A stretch of 47,889 nt of DNA from Streptacidiphilus melanogenes (GTDB lineage: Bacteria; Actinomycetota; Actinomycetes; Streptomycetales; Streptomycetaceae). The stretch lies in contig NZ_BBPP01000032.1 of assembly GCF_000787835.1 (NCBI RefSeq), positions 53,175-101,063 on the forward strand, given 5' to 3'. Positions 8,119-17,939 of the stretch are shown here, in pieces. Made by a program: the position numbers and the translations under genes. The notes under the pieces are model-generated. The model was given only the letters and a program-made list of their open reading frames with translations. It made no database searches and was not told the origin of the DNA. Positions within the stretch are counted from its first letter, which is position 1; each line of letters starts with the position of its first letter.

Positions 8119-8154
8119 GGCGCGGGCGCGCACGGTACAGTGCGCGCCCGCGCC
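8119..8154 (-). terminator. Strong terminator after the CsoR/CstR-type gene
   Basis: Perfect 15-bp stem GGCGCGGGCGCGCAC (8119-8133), loop GGTACA, GTGCGCGCCCGCGCC (8140-8154). It lies 23 bases beyond the repressor stop and separates that gene from the roadblock operon further along the minus strand. Confidence 0.8.
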
Positions 8155-8177
8155 GGGTCTCCGGCTGGACGGCCGGG

Positions 8178-10254
<2,077 letters not shown>

Positions 10255-10410
10255 GATGGTCTCCTTCCGCCGGTCGACCCTCCCCCGACACGGGATACCA
10301 GCCTGCTTCCAGTGCGCCACGCTCCCACGCCGCAGGGGAAGCCCCCGGAGCGTGAACACCACGTACCGGCACGCCTGGGGCGCCCCGCCCCGGCGGACTA
10401 GCATCGTCGT

Positions 10411-10731
10411 ATGACCACCCGTCAAGGCAGGCGTCGGGACAGGCGCCGGCGCAGCAGGACAGTGGACCGGGTCGCTCTCGCTGCCGCGATCGGCGTCACG
10501 GCCGCCGCCGTGGCCAAGGAGCTGCGCCGGCCCGTCGAGGAGCGCACCTGGCAGGGGCGGATCGCCGGACTGCCGTACGACTTCCGGCCGCCCACTCTCG
10601 CCCGTGTTCGCGCGGAGTACTGGGACCCGGAGAACGACGCCCTGTTCACCCCGCACGCCTTCGGGGTCGGCTACGGCGTCAACCTGGCCCGCCTGGCGCG
10701 CCTGGTCCGTCCGCTGCCGCCCGGGGAATGA
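10411..10731 (+). CDS. DUF5808-domain protein
   Basis: 106 residues. A very basic N-terminus (TTRQGRRRDRRRRSRTVDR) precedes a hydrophobic stretch (VALAAAIGVTAAAVA), then the DUF5808-type core GLPYDFRPPTLARVRAEYWDPENDALFTPHAFGVGYGVNLARLARL. The family core typically recurs in small actinobacterial membrane-associated proteins with no known role. It is monocistronic and diverges from the second DUF1876 gene with 156 bases between them. Confidence 0.8.
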   Translation: MTTRQGRRRDRRRRSRTVDRVALAAAIGVTAAAVAKELRRPVEERTWQGRIAGLPYDFRPPTLARVRAEYWDPENDALFTPHAFGVGYGVNLARLARLVRPLPPGE

Positions 10732-10744
10732 CCGTCGCGGTCCG

Positions 10745-10930
10745 CTACGCCTCGGGCTTCCGCTGCTGCGTGCCGTCGTCGAGCCGGCGCAGGCCGATGA
10801 GCACCCCGAGGAGCCCGGCCTGCTCCGGGCTGAGGCGGCCGACCGCGTCCAGCATCGACAGCGGAGCGGCAGGCTCCGCGTCAGCGGGCGACGCGGACCC
10901 CGAGAGTTCCTCGGGACGATCCGGCTCCAT
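10745..10930 (-). CDS. Small hypothetical protein
   Basis: A 61-residue acidic protein, MEPDRPEELSGSASPADAEPA then a hydrophobic helix-like segment PLSMLDAVGRLSPEQAGLLGVLIGLRRLDDG. ATG 10930 is chosen because GAGAAGGAGACG lies just upstream; the longer in-frame start at 10987 lacks one. It converges with the DUF5808 gene with only 13 bases between the two stop codons. Not recognised. Confidence 0.5.
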   Translation of the reverse strand: MEPDRPEELSGSASPADAEPAAPLSMLDAVGRLSPEQAGLLGVLIGLRRLDDGTQQRKPEA

Positions 10931-11071
10931 CCAACGTCTCCTTCTCTCGTCAGCTGATCGCACCTTTGCCCCCGGTCGAGGCAGCATGACAGATCATGCA
11001 CCGTTCAGCGTCAGCGGGTGGGTAACCTGGCCCGACGCCCGACCGGGGACGAGAGGACAGGGTGCGCGCCC

Positions 11072-11884
11072 ATGCAGGCCGAGGACGAGACGGAACTGCT
11101 GCGCGCCCGACCGCGCGCCGGGCGGCCCTCGGAGGGCCGCCCCTGCGACCCCCGGCGCGTCGCCGTCGTCGCGCACCGGGGCGCGCCGCTGGTCGCCCGC
11201 GAGAACACCCTCCCCTCGCTGCGCGCGGCGCTGGCGCTGGGCGCCGACTGGGTCGAGATCGACGTCCGGCTCACCCGCTGCGGCACACCCGTCCTGCTCC
11301 ACGACGCGACGCTGGACCGCCTGTGGGGCGTGCCCCGCGCCCTCGCCGACCTGGACGTGACCGAGGTGGGCGCGCTGACCGGTCCGGCCGGTGAGCGGAT
11401 CCCGACCCTGCGCGAGGCCCTCGCGGTGTGCGCCGAGGCGGGAGTCACCGTCATGGTCGACGTCCCCGCCCCGGACGGCGGCGAGGCGTCGCTCGCCCTG
11501 GTCGGCGAGCTCGGGCTGCTGGGCGTGTGCGTCTTCGCCGGCGACCTGACCGCGCTGGCGCGGATCCGCGCCGCGTCGTCCGAGGCGCGGATCGCGCTGA
11601 GCTGGGAGTCCTTCCTGCCGCCGGGCGCGGACCTGCTGGCCCGCATCCGGCCGCAGTACCTGAACACGGAGCACCACCGGCTGACGCGCCCGTTGGTGGC
11701 CTGGGCCCGGCGCCGCGGGCTGGCGGTGAGCACCTGGACGGTGGACCGCCCGGCCCGGATGACCCGCCTGGCCCGTCTGGGCGCGGACGTGATCATCACC
11801 AACGACCCGCAGCTCGCCCTGTCCGCGCTCACCCCCTCGGGCGGCACGGACGACGGCGCCGGTCGCGCTGTCAGGTCCTCGTGA
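11072..11884 (+). CDS. Glycerophosphodiester phosphodiesterase family protein
   Basis: A 270-residue GDPD TIM-barrel enzyme, expected to hydrolyse glycerophosphodiesters to glycerol-3-phosphate and an alcohol. Signatures include VVAHRGAPLVARENTLPSLRAALALGADWVEIDVRLTRCGTPVLLHDATLDRLWG with the catalytic HR...E...EID...H set, and STWTVDRPARMTRLARLGADVIITNDP at the C-terminus. There is no signal peptide, so it is probably cytoplasmic. ATG 11072 is used; GTG 11018 is an in-frame alternative that adds low-conservation residues. Confidence 0.92.
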   Translation: MQAEDETELLRARPRAGRPSEGRPCDPRRVAVVAHRGAPLVARENTLPSLRAALALGADWVEIDVRLTRCGTPVLLHDATLDRLWGVPRALADLDVTEVGALTGPAGERIPTLREALAVCAEAGVTVMVDVPAPDGGEASLALVGELGLLGVCVFAGDLTALARIRAASSEARIALSWESFLPPGADLLARIRPQYLNTEHHRLTRPLVAWARRRGLAVSTWTVDRPARMTRLARLGADVIITNDPQLALSALTPSGGTDDGAGRAVRSS

Positions 11885-12019
11885 GCGCCTGGTACTCACC
11901 CGTCGGCGTGCCGGTCGGCGCGGCCGCGCCCTGGGGCTTCCGGACGCACCAGGCGCCGTGGTGGCCACCGTCCTGGCTCCGCCGAAGCTGACGACCCCGC
12001 AGCCGGAGAGCAGGGCCAC
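11871..12019 (-). pseudogene. Possible degraded lipoprotein fragment
   Basis: Immediately after the M50 stop, and in the same frame, comes AAAVALLSGCGVVSFGG, which looks like the end of a lipoprotein signal with an LSGC lipobox. About 30 residues later the frame turns into Arg-rich sequence, while the +1 frame gives a sensible ending, KPQGAAAPTGTPTGEYQALT, with a TGA at 11873-11871. A single frameshift in a short lipoprotein would explain both. No proper start or n-region remains. The evidence is only compositional. Confidence 0.3.
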
Positions 12020-12037
12020 GGCGGCGGCAGATCCGCG

Positions 12038-13156
12038 CTATCGCCGGACGTAGCGGCGGTCCTGCATCAGGAGCGCGAGGTCGGTGAGCGCGAGGACGCC
12101 GACCAGCCGGCCGTCCTCCAGCACCAGCAGCGGCGGGTTGCCCAGTGCCGCGTCCAGCGCGGGGCCGGGGAGTTCGGCCTCGGGCCCGGCGGTCGCGCAC
12201 CGCCCCAGCGGGAGGAAGACGTCGCGCACCCGCGTCCCGCCCCGGAGCCGCTCCGGGACGGCGAGCAGCGTGCGCAGCCGCACCACTCCGCTCGGACGCC
12301 CGTCGAGGTCGACGACCGCGACCGCGCCGGCGGCGCGCCAGAGCCCGCTGTCCGCGAGGCAGCGCGCCACCGTGGTCCAGTCGGGCACGACCAGCGGCGG
12401 CGCGGTCATCAGCTCCCCCACCGTGCGGCCGCGCACGGCCAGCCCGATCTTGGCGTGCTGGATCTCGGCTGCGGCGGCGACCGCCAGGAAGCCTCCGACG
12501 ACCAGCAGCCACAGCCCCACGCCCTGGCCGCGGATCAGCGCGGCCCAGCCTCCGGCCAGCATCAGCACGGCGAGCGCCTGCCCGCAGCGTCCCGCCTGGC
12601 GCTCGGCGCGCTCACGGTCGCCCGCACGCCACCACAGCGCCGCCTGCAGCACCCGCCCGCCGTCCAGCGGCGCAGCGGGCAGCAGGTTGAAGACCGCGAC
12701 CAGCAGGTTGATCACGCCGGACCAGAGCAGCAGCGCGGCCGGCACGTCCCAGCGCAGCCCCCGCAGCGCCACGAACCCGAGCCCGATACCCACCCCGGCG
12801 AGCGCGAGGCTGGTCAGCGGCCCTGCCAGCGCGACCCACAACTCGCGGGCGGGGGCGGTCAGCCGCCCGATCCGGGTCACACCGCCGAGGGCCCAGAGCG
12901 TCATCGAGTCCACGTCGGTGCCCGCCCGCCGGGCGACGAGCGCGTGCGCGAGCTCGTGCGCCATGAGGCTGGCGACCAGCAGCAGCGCGCCGAGCAGACC
13001 CGCACCGAGGTAGAACCCGTTTCCGCGTCCCGGCAGCCATGCGGGCAGCGTCTGGCCGCCCAGCCCGAAGGCCAGCAGGGCGACGAGCAGTGGCGCGCTC
13101 CAGTGCACCCGCACGGGTATCCCGAACAGGCGCCCGAATGCTGCGGAACCCCTCAT
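12038..13156 (-). CDS. Site-2 protease (M50 metalloprotease) with CBS domains
   Basis: A 372-residue polytopic membrane protease of the S2P/SpoIVFB class, which cuts within membranes. The zinc motif HELAH is at residues 67-71 and the third ligand is in NLLPAAPLDGG (157-167). About five to six hydrophobic segments are present. Residues ~240-372 form a pair of CBS-like modules (VGELMTAPPLVVPDWTTVARCLAD; LLVLEDGRLVGVLALTDLALLM), which usually bind adenosine nucleotides and could gate activity by energy state. It diverges from the DUF5709 gene and is ~0.9 kb from a membrane-tethered sigma factor, a possible substrate (inferred). Confidence 0.93.
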   Translation of the reverse strand: MRGSAAFGRLFGIPVRVHWSAPLLVALLAFGLGGQTLPAWLPGRGNGFYLGAGLLGALLLVASLMAHELAHALVARRAGTDVDSMTLWALGGVTRIGRLTAPARELWVALAGPLTSLALAGVGIGLGFVALRGLRWDVPAALLLWSGVINLLVAVFNLLPAAPLDGGRVLQAALWWRAGDRERAERQAGRCGQALAVLMLAGGWAALIRGQGVGLWLLVVGGFLAVAAAAEIQHAKIGLAVRGRTVGELMTAPPLVVPDWTTVARCLADSGLWRAAGAVAVVDLDGRPSGVVRLRTLLAVPERLRGGTRVRDVFLPLGRCATAGPEAELPGPALDAALGNPPLLVLEDGRLVGVLALTDLALLMQDRRYVRR

Positions 13157-13429
13157 CGCGCCGGCCTCCTCGCCCTACGGACAGTCTTCCCGCTCCGCCG
13201 GGGCCCACCGCCTCGACGGCGTGAGGAACTGATGAATTACGCCCCCGCAAGGGGCTCCGACCCGCGTCCATGGCCGGTTTCGTACCCGTGAGGGCGCGGT
13301 CCGGTGTCCCGCAGAGCATGAAAGGGCGGCTGGTGGGACTATCGAAACAGCCTCCGTCAGCGCCGCAGGCACTTCGCGGCCCCGCCGAGAGGTCCGTGCC
13401 GGAAGGCCGGGCCGGAAGGGATGCGTACC

Positions 13430-13897
13430 GTGTCGAACGACGAGTTGATGGGGGACGACGTCTACCAGCCCAGCGGTGACGGCGACGTCCAGGACGACAT
13501 CTCCCCGTTGGAGCCCGAGGACACCCTCGACGACCGGGGACTGGAGGACGTGCTCGACGAGGGCTACGCCCCACCGGAACGGCCGCTGGCCGTCGGCCGG
13601 TACGGGAACACCGCCGCCGAGCAGCGCGACCGCGAGACGCTGACGCAGCGCCTCGCCGCCGAGAACCCGGACGTGTGCGCACCGGACGGCGACGGCATCG
13701 GCGACTGCGTGGACACCGACGGCGAGCCGGTGGACCCGGAGGCGGGCGAGACCCGCTCCGGGCGGCTGGTGGAGAGCCTCGACGCGCGCAGCCACCTGAT
13801 CGCCGCCGACGCGGGCATCGCGGGCGGTGCGGCGACGGCCGAGGAGGCCGCCATGCACACCACGGACGACCCGGAGGCAGTCCTCGGCGGCTGGTGA
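13430..13897 (+). CDS. DUF5709 acidic protein
   Basis: About 155 residues, strongly acidic, probably largely disordered. Family-typical segments are DDVYQPSGDGDVQDDISPLEPEDTLDD, DVLDEGYAPPERPLAVGRYGNTAAEQRDRETLTQRLAAENPDV, GEPVDPEAGETRSGRLVE and GIAGGAATAEEAAMH. GTG 13430 is preferred because GGAAGGG ends 9 bases upstream, whereas ATG 13421 directly abuts that site. Function is unknown; the family is common in actinomycetes. It lies upstream of, and in the same direction as, the sigma-CAP fusion, with 134 bases between. Confidence 0.85.
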   Translation: MSNDELMGDDVYQPSGDGDVQDDISPLEPEDTLDDRGLEDVLDEGYAPPERPLAVGRYGNTAAEQRDRETLTQRLAAENPDVCAPDGDGIGDCVDTDGEPVDPEAGETRSGRLVESLDARSHLIAADAGIAGGAATAEEAAMHTTDDPEAVLGGW

Positions 13898-14031
13898 TCC
13901 GGCCCGCGGGCGGCGCGGCTCGGCCGTTGCTCGGCGAATTCCAGCCGACCGACCGATTTCTGTGACCCCCGTACCTTCCGTAGGGTCTCCACTCACGTAC
14001 GGATGGAACCGACGTGGGCGAGGAGCACGGG

Positions 14032-15729
14032 ATGGCGGGCTGGTCGGTGGAGGCGGGACTGGTCGCGGCGGCGCGCAGCGGGCAGCAGGAGGCCGTGGAC
14101 GATCTGGTCGGACAGAGCCTGCCGCTCGTCTACAACATCGTCGGGCGCGCCCTGTCCGGACGCGTGGACGTCGACGACGTCGTCCAGGAGACGATGCTGC
14201 GGGTGCTGCGCGGCCTGCCTGACCTGCGTGACGACTCCGCGTACCGGTCGTGGCTGGCGGCGGTCACCATGAACCAGATACGCCGGCACATGCAGTCCCG
14301 CGCGAACGCGACGCAGGGCGGCCACGACCGCGCGCTGGACGAGCTCGCGGCCGTCGCCGACCCGGGTGCGGATTTCGAGGACCTCACCCTGACCGAGCTG
14401 GGCCTGTCCGGGCAGCGACGGGAGACCGTCGAGGCGACGCGCTGGCTGGACCAGGACGACCGTGAGCTGCTCTCGCTGTGGTGGCTGGTCACCACGGGCC
14501 ATCTCACCCGCACGGAGCTGGCGGGCGCGCTGGGCCTGGAGGCGCACCACGTGACGGTGCGGGTCAGCCGGATGAAGGCGCAGCTGGACGTCGCCCGCGG
14601 GGTCGTCCGGGCGCTCACCGCACAGCCGCGCTGCCCGGAGCTGGCCCGCACGGTGCACCTGTGGGACGGCAGGCCGAGCGCGCTGTGGCGCAAGCGCCTG
14701 GCGCGCCATCTGCGGGAGTGCGAGCACTGCGGCGCGCTCGGTGCGGACCTCGTGCCGCCGGAGCGGCTGCTGGTGAACCTCGCCCTGGTCCCCCTGCCGG
14801 CCGGCTACGTCGCCTGGCTGCTGACCCGGCTCGGCGGGGGCGGCTTCCACGCGGCGGCCACGGCGGCCGCGTACCCGTGGCACCCGCAGCCGCTCCAGCA
14901 CGTCCCGCACCCGGCCGAAGCGCCGACGGCGCACATCCCGGCGCAGCGCACCTCCTCCGGGCCGATCTCGCACCGGCTGCCCCGGCGTCGGCTCGGTCCG
15001 TTCTCCGGCAAGCCGCTGCTCGCGGCGGCGGCCGCGACGGTGACGGTCACGGCGGCGGTCGGCGCGGGTGCCGTGCTGTTCGGGCACACCGGGTCGAGCA
15101 CCCAGCGGCCCGGGCTCACCTCGGCGGTCGCCGCCGAGGGCACCACCGCGTCCGTGGCCTCGCCGAGCCCCGACCCGACCCCGACGCCCACCCCGACGCC
15201 GAGCGCCCGCCCGTCCGCGACCCACTCCGCGTCGCCGACCCCGAAGCCCTCCCCGAAGCCCACGCACAGCGCGGCGCCGACTCCCACGCCGCCGCCGTCC
15301 GCCGACGAGGCGGCGGTGCAGCAGGTTCTGGCCGTCATCAACCAGGCACGCGCCGGGCAGGGGCTCTCGCCGCTGACGCTGACCTCCGGCCTGGACTCCA
15401 GTTCCGGCGCCCACAACCGGGTGATGGCCGGGGGCTGCGGCCTCTCCCACGACTGCCCCGGCGAGCCGGCGCTCGGCGCCCGGGAGACCGACGCGGGCGT
15501 CCAGTGGTCCAACGCGGGCGAGAACATCGGCACGGGCGGCACCGTCCCGGACGACACCTCCGGCATCGCGGGCATGGCCGTCGGCCTCACCCGCTCGATG
15601 CTGGCGGAGCAGCCGCCCAACGACGGGCACCGGAAGAACATCCTGAGCCCCGACTTCCACCACATCGGCATCGCGGTGATGCGCGACAGCTCCGGCAACG
15701 TCTGGATGACGCAGGACTTCTCCAACTGA
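14032..15729 (+). CDS. Membrane-tethered ECF sigma factor fused to anti-sigma-like zinc finger and CAP domain
   Basis: 565 residues in five parts. Sigma region 2 is at ~25-95 (DVDDVVQETMLRVLRGLPDLRDDSAYRSWLA) and sigma region 4 at ~143-195 (LTRTELAGALGLEAHHVTVRVSRMKA). A zinc-finger set C201-x24-H226-x3-C230-x2-C233 follows, matching the zf-HC2/ZAS pattern of anti-sigma factors. One clear transmembrane helix is at ~328-351, then a Pro/Thr/Ser-rich linker at ~378-423. A CAP/SCP domain is at ~427-565 (VLAVINQARAGQGLSPL, LSHDC, AGENIG, GHRKNIL, HHIGIAVM). ATG 14032 is chosen because GAGGAG (14020-14025) lies 6 bases upstream; GTG 14014 is less likely. The predicted topology is sigma inside and CAP outside. 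A weaker hydrophobic stretch at ~245-267 makes topology less certain. Release by proteolysis would be needed for a free sigma. Confidence 0.9.
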   Translation: MAGWSVEAGLVAAARSGQQEAVDDLVGQSLPLVYNIVGRALSGRVDVDDVVQETMLRVLRGLPDLRDDSAYRSWLAAVTMNQIRRHMQSRANATQGGHDRALDELAAVADPGADFEDLTLTELGLSGQRRETVEATRWLDQDDRELLSLWWLVTTGHLTRTELAGALGLEAHHVTVRVSRMKAQLDVARGVVRALTAQPRCPELARTVHLWDGRPSALWRKRLARHLRECEHCGALGADLVPPERLLVNLALVPLPAGYVAWLLTRLGGGGFHAAATAAAYPWHPQPLQHVPHPAEAPTAHIPAQRTSSGPISHRLPRRRLGPFSGKPLLAAAAATVTVTAAVGAGAVLFGHTGSSTQRPGLTSAVAAEGTTASVASPSPDPTPTPTPTPSARPSATHSASPTPKPSPKPTHSAAPTPTPPPSADEAAVQQVLAVINQARAGQGLSPLTLTSGLDSSSGAHNRVMAGGCGLSHDCPGEPALGARETDAGVQWSNAGENIGTGGTVPDDTSGIAGMAVGLTRSMLAEQPPNDGHRKNILSPDFHHIGIAVMRDSSGNVWMTQDFSN

Positions 15730-15762
15730 CGGCCCGGGTGCGGCGAGCGCGCCGCCGCCGGG

Positions 15763-16623
15763 CTACCGGTCGGCGGCGGGCTCCCAGCCCGGCGGCCCGA
15801 ACACGTACCCGAGCTTGTCGCGCAGGCGAGGGGCGGCGCCGACCTTGCGCAGCAGTTCCCCGAAGGCCCGGTACTCGAGCTTGAAGACGTCGTAGGTCTC
15901 CACCGGCTTGGTCAGGCCGTAGGTCGGCCGGTGCAGCTCCGGCTGGAACGTGCCGAAGATCCGGTCGAAGACGATGAGGATGCCCCCGTAGTTCCGGTCC
16001 AGGTACTCCGGGTCCGAGCCGTGGTGCACGCGGTGGTGCGAGGGCGTGTTGAACAGGAACTCGACGGGCCGTGGCAGCTTGTCGACCAGCTCGGTGTGGA
16101 CGAAGAACTGGTAGATCAGGTTCGTCGAGAACGCCACGTAGAGGGTCCAGGGGGCGAATCCGAGCAGCGGCAGCGGCAGCCAGAAGAAGAACTCGAACCA
16201 GGGGTTCCACTTCTGCCGCAGTGCGGTGGCGAAGTTCATGTACTCGCTGGAGTGGTGTGCCTGGTGGGCGGCCCAGCCGATGCTCGTCCGGTGCACGAAC
16301 CGGTGGTTCCAGTAGTACGAGAAGTCCAGCGATATCAGCAGCAGCACCCAGAACCACCAGGCGCCGGTGGGCAGGTGCCAGGGCGCCAGATACGTGGAGA
16401 CCGCGCTGTAGACGAAGAACGTGCCGACCTTGAACGCGGTCAGGAAAAACAGCGACCCCACACCCATGGTGAGACTGGCGCGGGCGTCCCTGAACGAGTA
16501 GCCGGTCACGTTGTCGTCGTGGTCGAGCCACCGCAGCGCCGCCAGCTCGACGAGCACGCTCAGCACGAAGAACGGCAGGGCGTAGGTGACGGGGTTCTGC
16601 ATCGGATCCAGCACATCCGACAT
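15763..16623 (-). CDS. Sterol desaturase / fatty acid hydroxylase family membrane protein
   Basis: A 286-residue integral membrane di-iron enzyme. The histidine clusters HRFVH, HQAHH and HRVHH, with preceding NH and SYYWNHRFVHR, form the typical eight-His metal site. At least four hydrophobic segments surround them. Likely substrates are membrane lipid acyl chains, carotenoids or sterol-like hopanoids; the sequence does not decide. GGGAGGAG sits 5 bases before ATG 16623. It diverges from a TetR-type regulator over a 92-bp region packed with repeats, so it is probably repressed by it. Confidence 0.93.
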   Translation of the reverse strand: MSDVLDPMQNPVTYALPFFVLSVLVELAALRWLDHDDNVTGYSFRDARASLTMGVGSLFFLTAFKVGTFFVYSAVSTYLAPWHLPTGAWWFWVLLLISLDFSYYWNHRFVHRTSIGWAAHQAHHSSEYMNFATALRQKWNPWFEFFFWLPLPLLGFAPWTLYVAFSTNLIYQFFVHTELVDKLPRPVEFLFNTPSHHRVHHGSDPEYLDRNYGGILIVFDRIFGTFQPELHRPTYGLTKPVETYDVFKLEYRAFGELLRKVGAAPRLRDKLGYVFGPPGWEPAADR

Positions 16624-16638
16624 GGAACTCCTCCCATG

Positions 16639-16709
16639 AAGTGACGAAGTGACGGAGAGTAAGTGACTTCTGGGTAAGTTACCATGGGGTCAATTGGGTC
16701 CGCTATGCT
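16639..16709. promoter_or_regulatory. Repeat-rich operator/promoter of the TetR-hydroxylase pair
   Basis: Three copies of AAGTGAC (16639-16645, 16647-16653, 16661-16667). The third extends to the palindrome AAGTGACTT (16661-16669). A second perfect palindrome, GGTAAGTTACC (16673-16683), overlaps the likely -35 of the TetR gene. A -10-like TATGCT (16704-16709) lies six bases before the TetR ATG, implying a leaderless transcript. Confidence 0.6.
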
Positions 16710-16715
16710 TCGGGC

Positions 16716-17366
16716 ATGGTCAAGGCAGGAACCAGCAAGGCAGGCACCAAGGGCGTCGCCCGGCCGGAACGCGAGCGGCAGATCGTCGACATCGCCGGCC
16801 GCGTCTTCGCCGAGCACGGATACGCCGGCACCTCGCTGACCGCCGTCGCCGAGCAGGCCGGCATCTCCAAGCCCCTGATCTACAACTACTTCGGGTCCAA
16901 GGAGGGGCTGTTCGCGGCCTGCCTGACCTGCGCGGGCGAGGTGCTCGTCGAGGTCATCGAGCGCACCGCCCGGCTGGGCCTGGTGGGACAGCAACGCGCC
17001 GTCGTCACCCTGGACCAGTTCTACGCCGCCCTCGAACCCCGGCCGTGGATGTGGCGGGTCTTCCGCGACCCCACCATGCCCGCCACGCCCGAGATCGCCG
17101 CGCAGCACGACCAGTACGCGCGGCGCATGCACGCCGTCGGCGTCGAGGGCGTCCGTGAGCTGCTGCACCTGGCGGGCAACGACGACCCGCTCGACGCCTC
17201 GGCGATGACCGCGGTGTGGGTCAACGTCTTCGACGCCCTGGTGACCTGGTGGATCGACCACCCCGGCGAGTCCCGGGCGAGCATGACCGCACGCACGATC
17301 CGGCTGAGCGGCGCGGTCTTCGGGCCGATGGAGACCGCCCCGCCGGTCGGTCCCGCCTTCGACTGA
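16716..17366 (+). CDS. TetR/AcrR-family regulator
   Basis: A 216-residue regulator. The N-terminal HTH is clear: RERQIVDIAGRVFAEHGYAGTSLTAVAEQAGISKPLIYNYFGSKEGLFAACL (residues ~19-70). The C-terminal ligand domain is helical, includes a WMWRVFRDPTMP stretch, and does not suggest a specific ligand. It diverges from the fatty-acid hydroxylase gene. A palindrome overlapping its own promoter suggests autoregulation plus control of the hydroxylase, the common arrangement for this family. Confidence 0.93.
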   Translation: MVKAGTSKAGTKGVARPERERQIVDIAGRVFAEHGYAGTSLTAVAEQAGISKPLIYNYFGSKEGLFAACLTCAGEVLVEVIERTARLGLVGQQRAVVTLDQFYAALEPRPWMWRVFRDPTMPATPEIAAQHDQYARRMHAVGVEGVRELLHLAGNDDPLDASAMTAVWVNVFDALVTWWIDHPGESRASMTARTIRLSGAVFGPMETAPPVGPAFD

Positions 17367-17396
17367 GCGCTCGGTTGACCATGTTCGACTGAGCGC
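17358..17396. repeat. 13-bp direct repeat at the TetR stop codon
   Basis: TTCGACTGAGCGC occurs at 17358-17370, where it encodes the last residues and stop of the TetR gene, and again at 17384-17396, 26 bases later. It looks like a small local duplication with no coding role. Confidence 0.6.
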
Positions 17397-17456
17397 GCTG
17401 CACCGAGCGGGCGCAGCCCGAGCGGGGGCTTCGGCCGCCGGGCCCGGGCGGGTCGG

Positions 17457-17939
17457 TCAGCCGGGGCGGACGAGGGCCAGCAGCGCCTGCACCGCCTCCT
17501 CGGGCGACGCCGCCTCGCGCGGCCCCGGAACGCCGCCGCTCGGCGGCGTCAACCCCCAACCGCCGAGGGACACCACCGGCTTGCCGGTCCGCAAGGCCAG
17601 GGCGACCTCGCTCATCGTGCCCCAGCTGCCGCCGACGGCGATCACGCCGTCCGCGACGCCGACGACCAGGCCGTTGCGCAGCTCGCCGAGGCCCGTCGGG
17701 AGGGCGACCGTCAGAAACGGGTTCCCGTCCGAGCGGGCGCGACTCGGCAGGAGACCGACGACGGTGCCGCCCGCGCCGCTCACGCCCCTGGCGGCCGCCT
17801 CCATGACGCCGCCGAGGCCGCCGCAGACGACGATCGCCCCGCGTGCGGCGAGTCGGCGGCCGACCTCCGCCGCCATCGCGGACTCCCCCGGCGTGGCCTC
17901 GCCCGGCCCGATGACGGCGACGTAGGGCGCGGGGCTCAC
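17457..17939 (-). CDS. LOG-like Rossmann protein (TIGR00725 type)
   Basis: About 160 residues from GTG 17939, which overlaps the stop of the VOC gene (GTGA), so the two are likely translationally coupled. The fold is that of LOG/TIGR00725 proteins: YVAVIGPGEATPGESAMAAEVGRRLA, CGGLGGVMEAAARG, GVIAVGGSWGTMSEVALALRTGKPVVSLG. The GGxxGTxxE loop is close to the nucleotide-phosphoribohydrolase motif of LOG enzymes, but activity in this subgroup is not established. It converges with the TetR gene. Confidence 0.87.
   Translation of the reverse strand: MSPAPYVAVIGPGEATPGESAMAAEVGRRLAARGAIVVCGGLGGVMEAAARGVSGAGGTVVGLLPSRARSDGNPFLTVALPTGLGELRNGLVVGVADGVIAVGGSWGTMSEVALALRTGKPVVSLGGWGLTPPSGGVPGPREAASPEEAVQALLALVRPG

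Noticed and set aside
10994..12019. A 341-residue minus-strand frame opposite the phosphodiesterase gene
   Set aside because: It is the antisense shadow of a recognised GDPD gene, Arg/Gly-rich and without domain signal; only its first ~30 residues, outside that gene, look meaningful.
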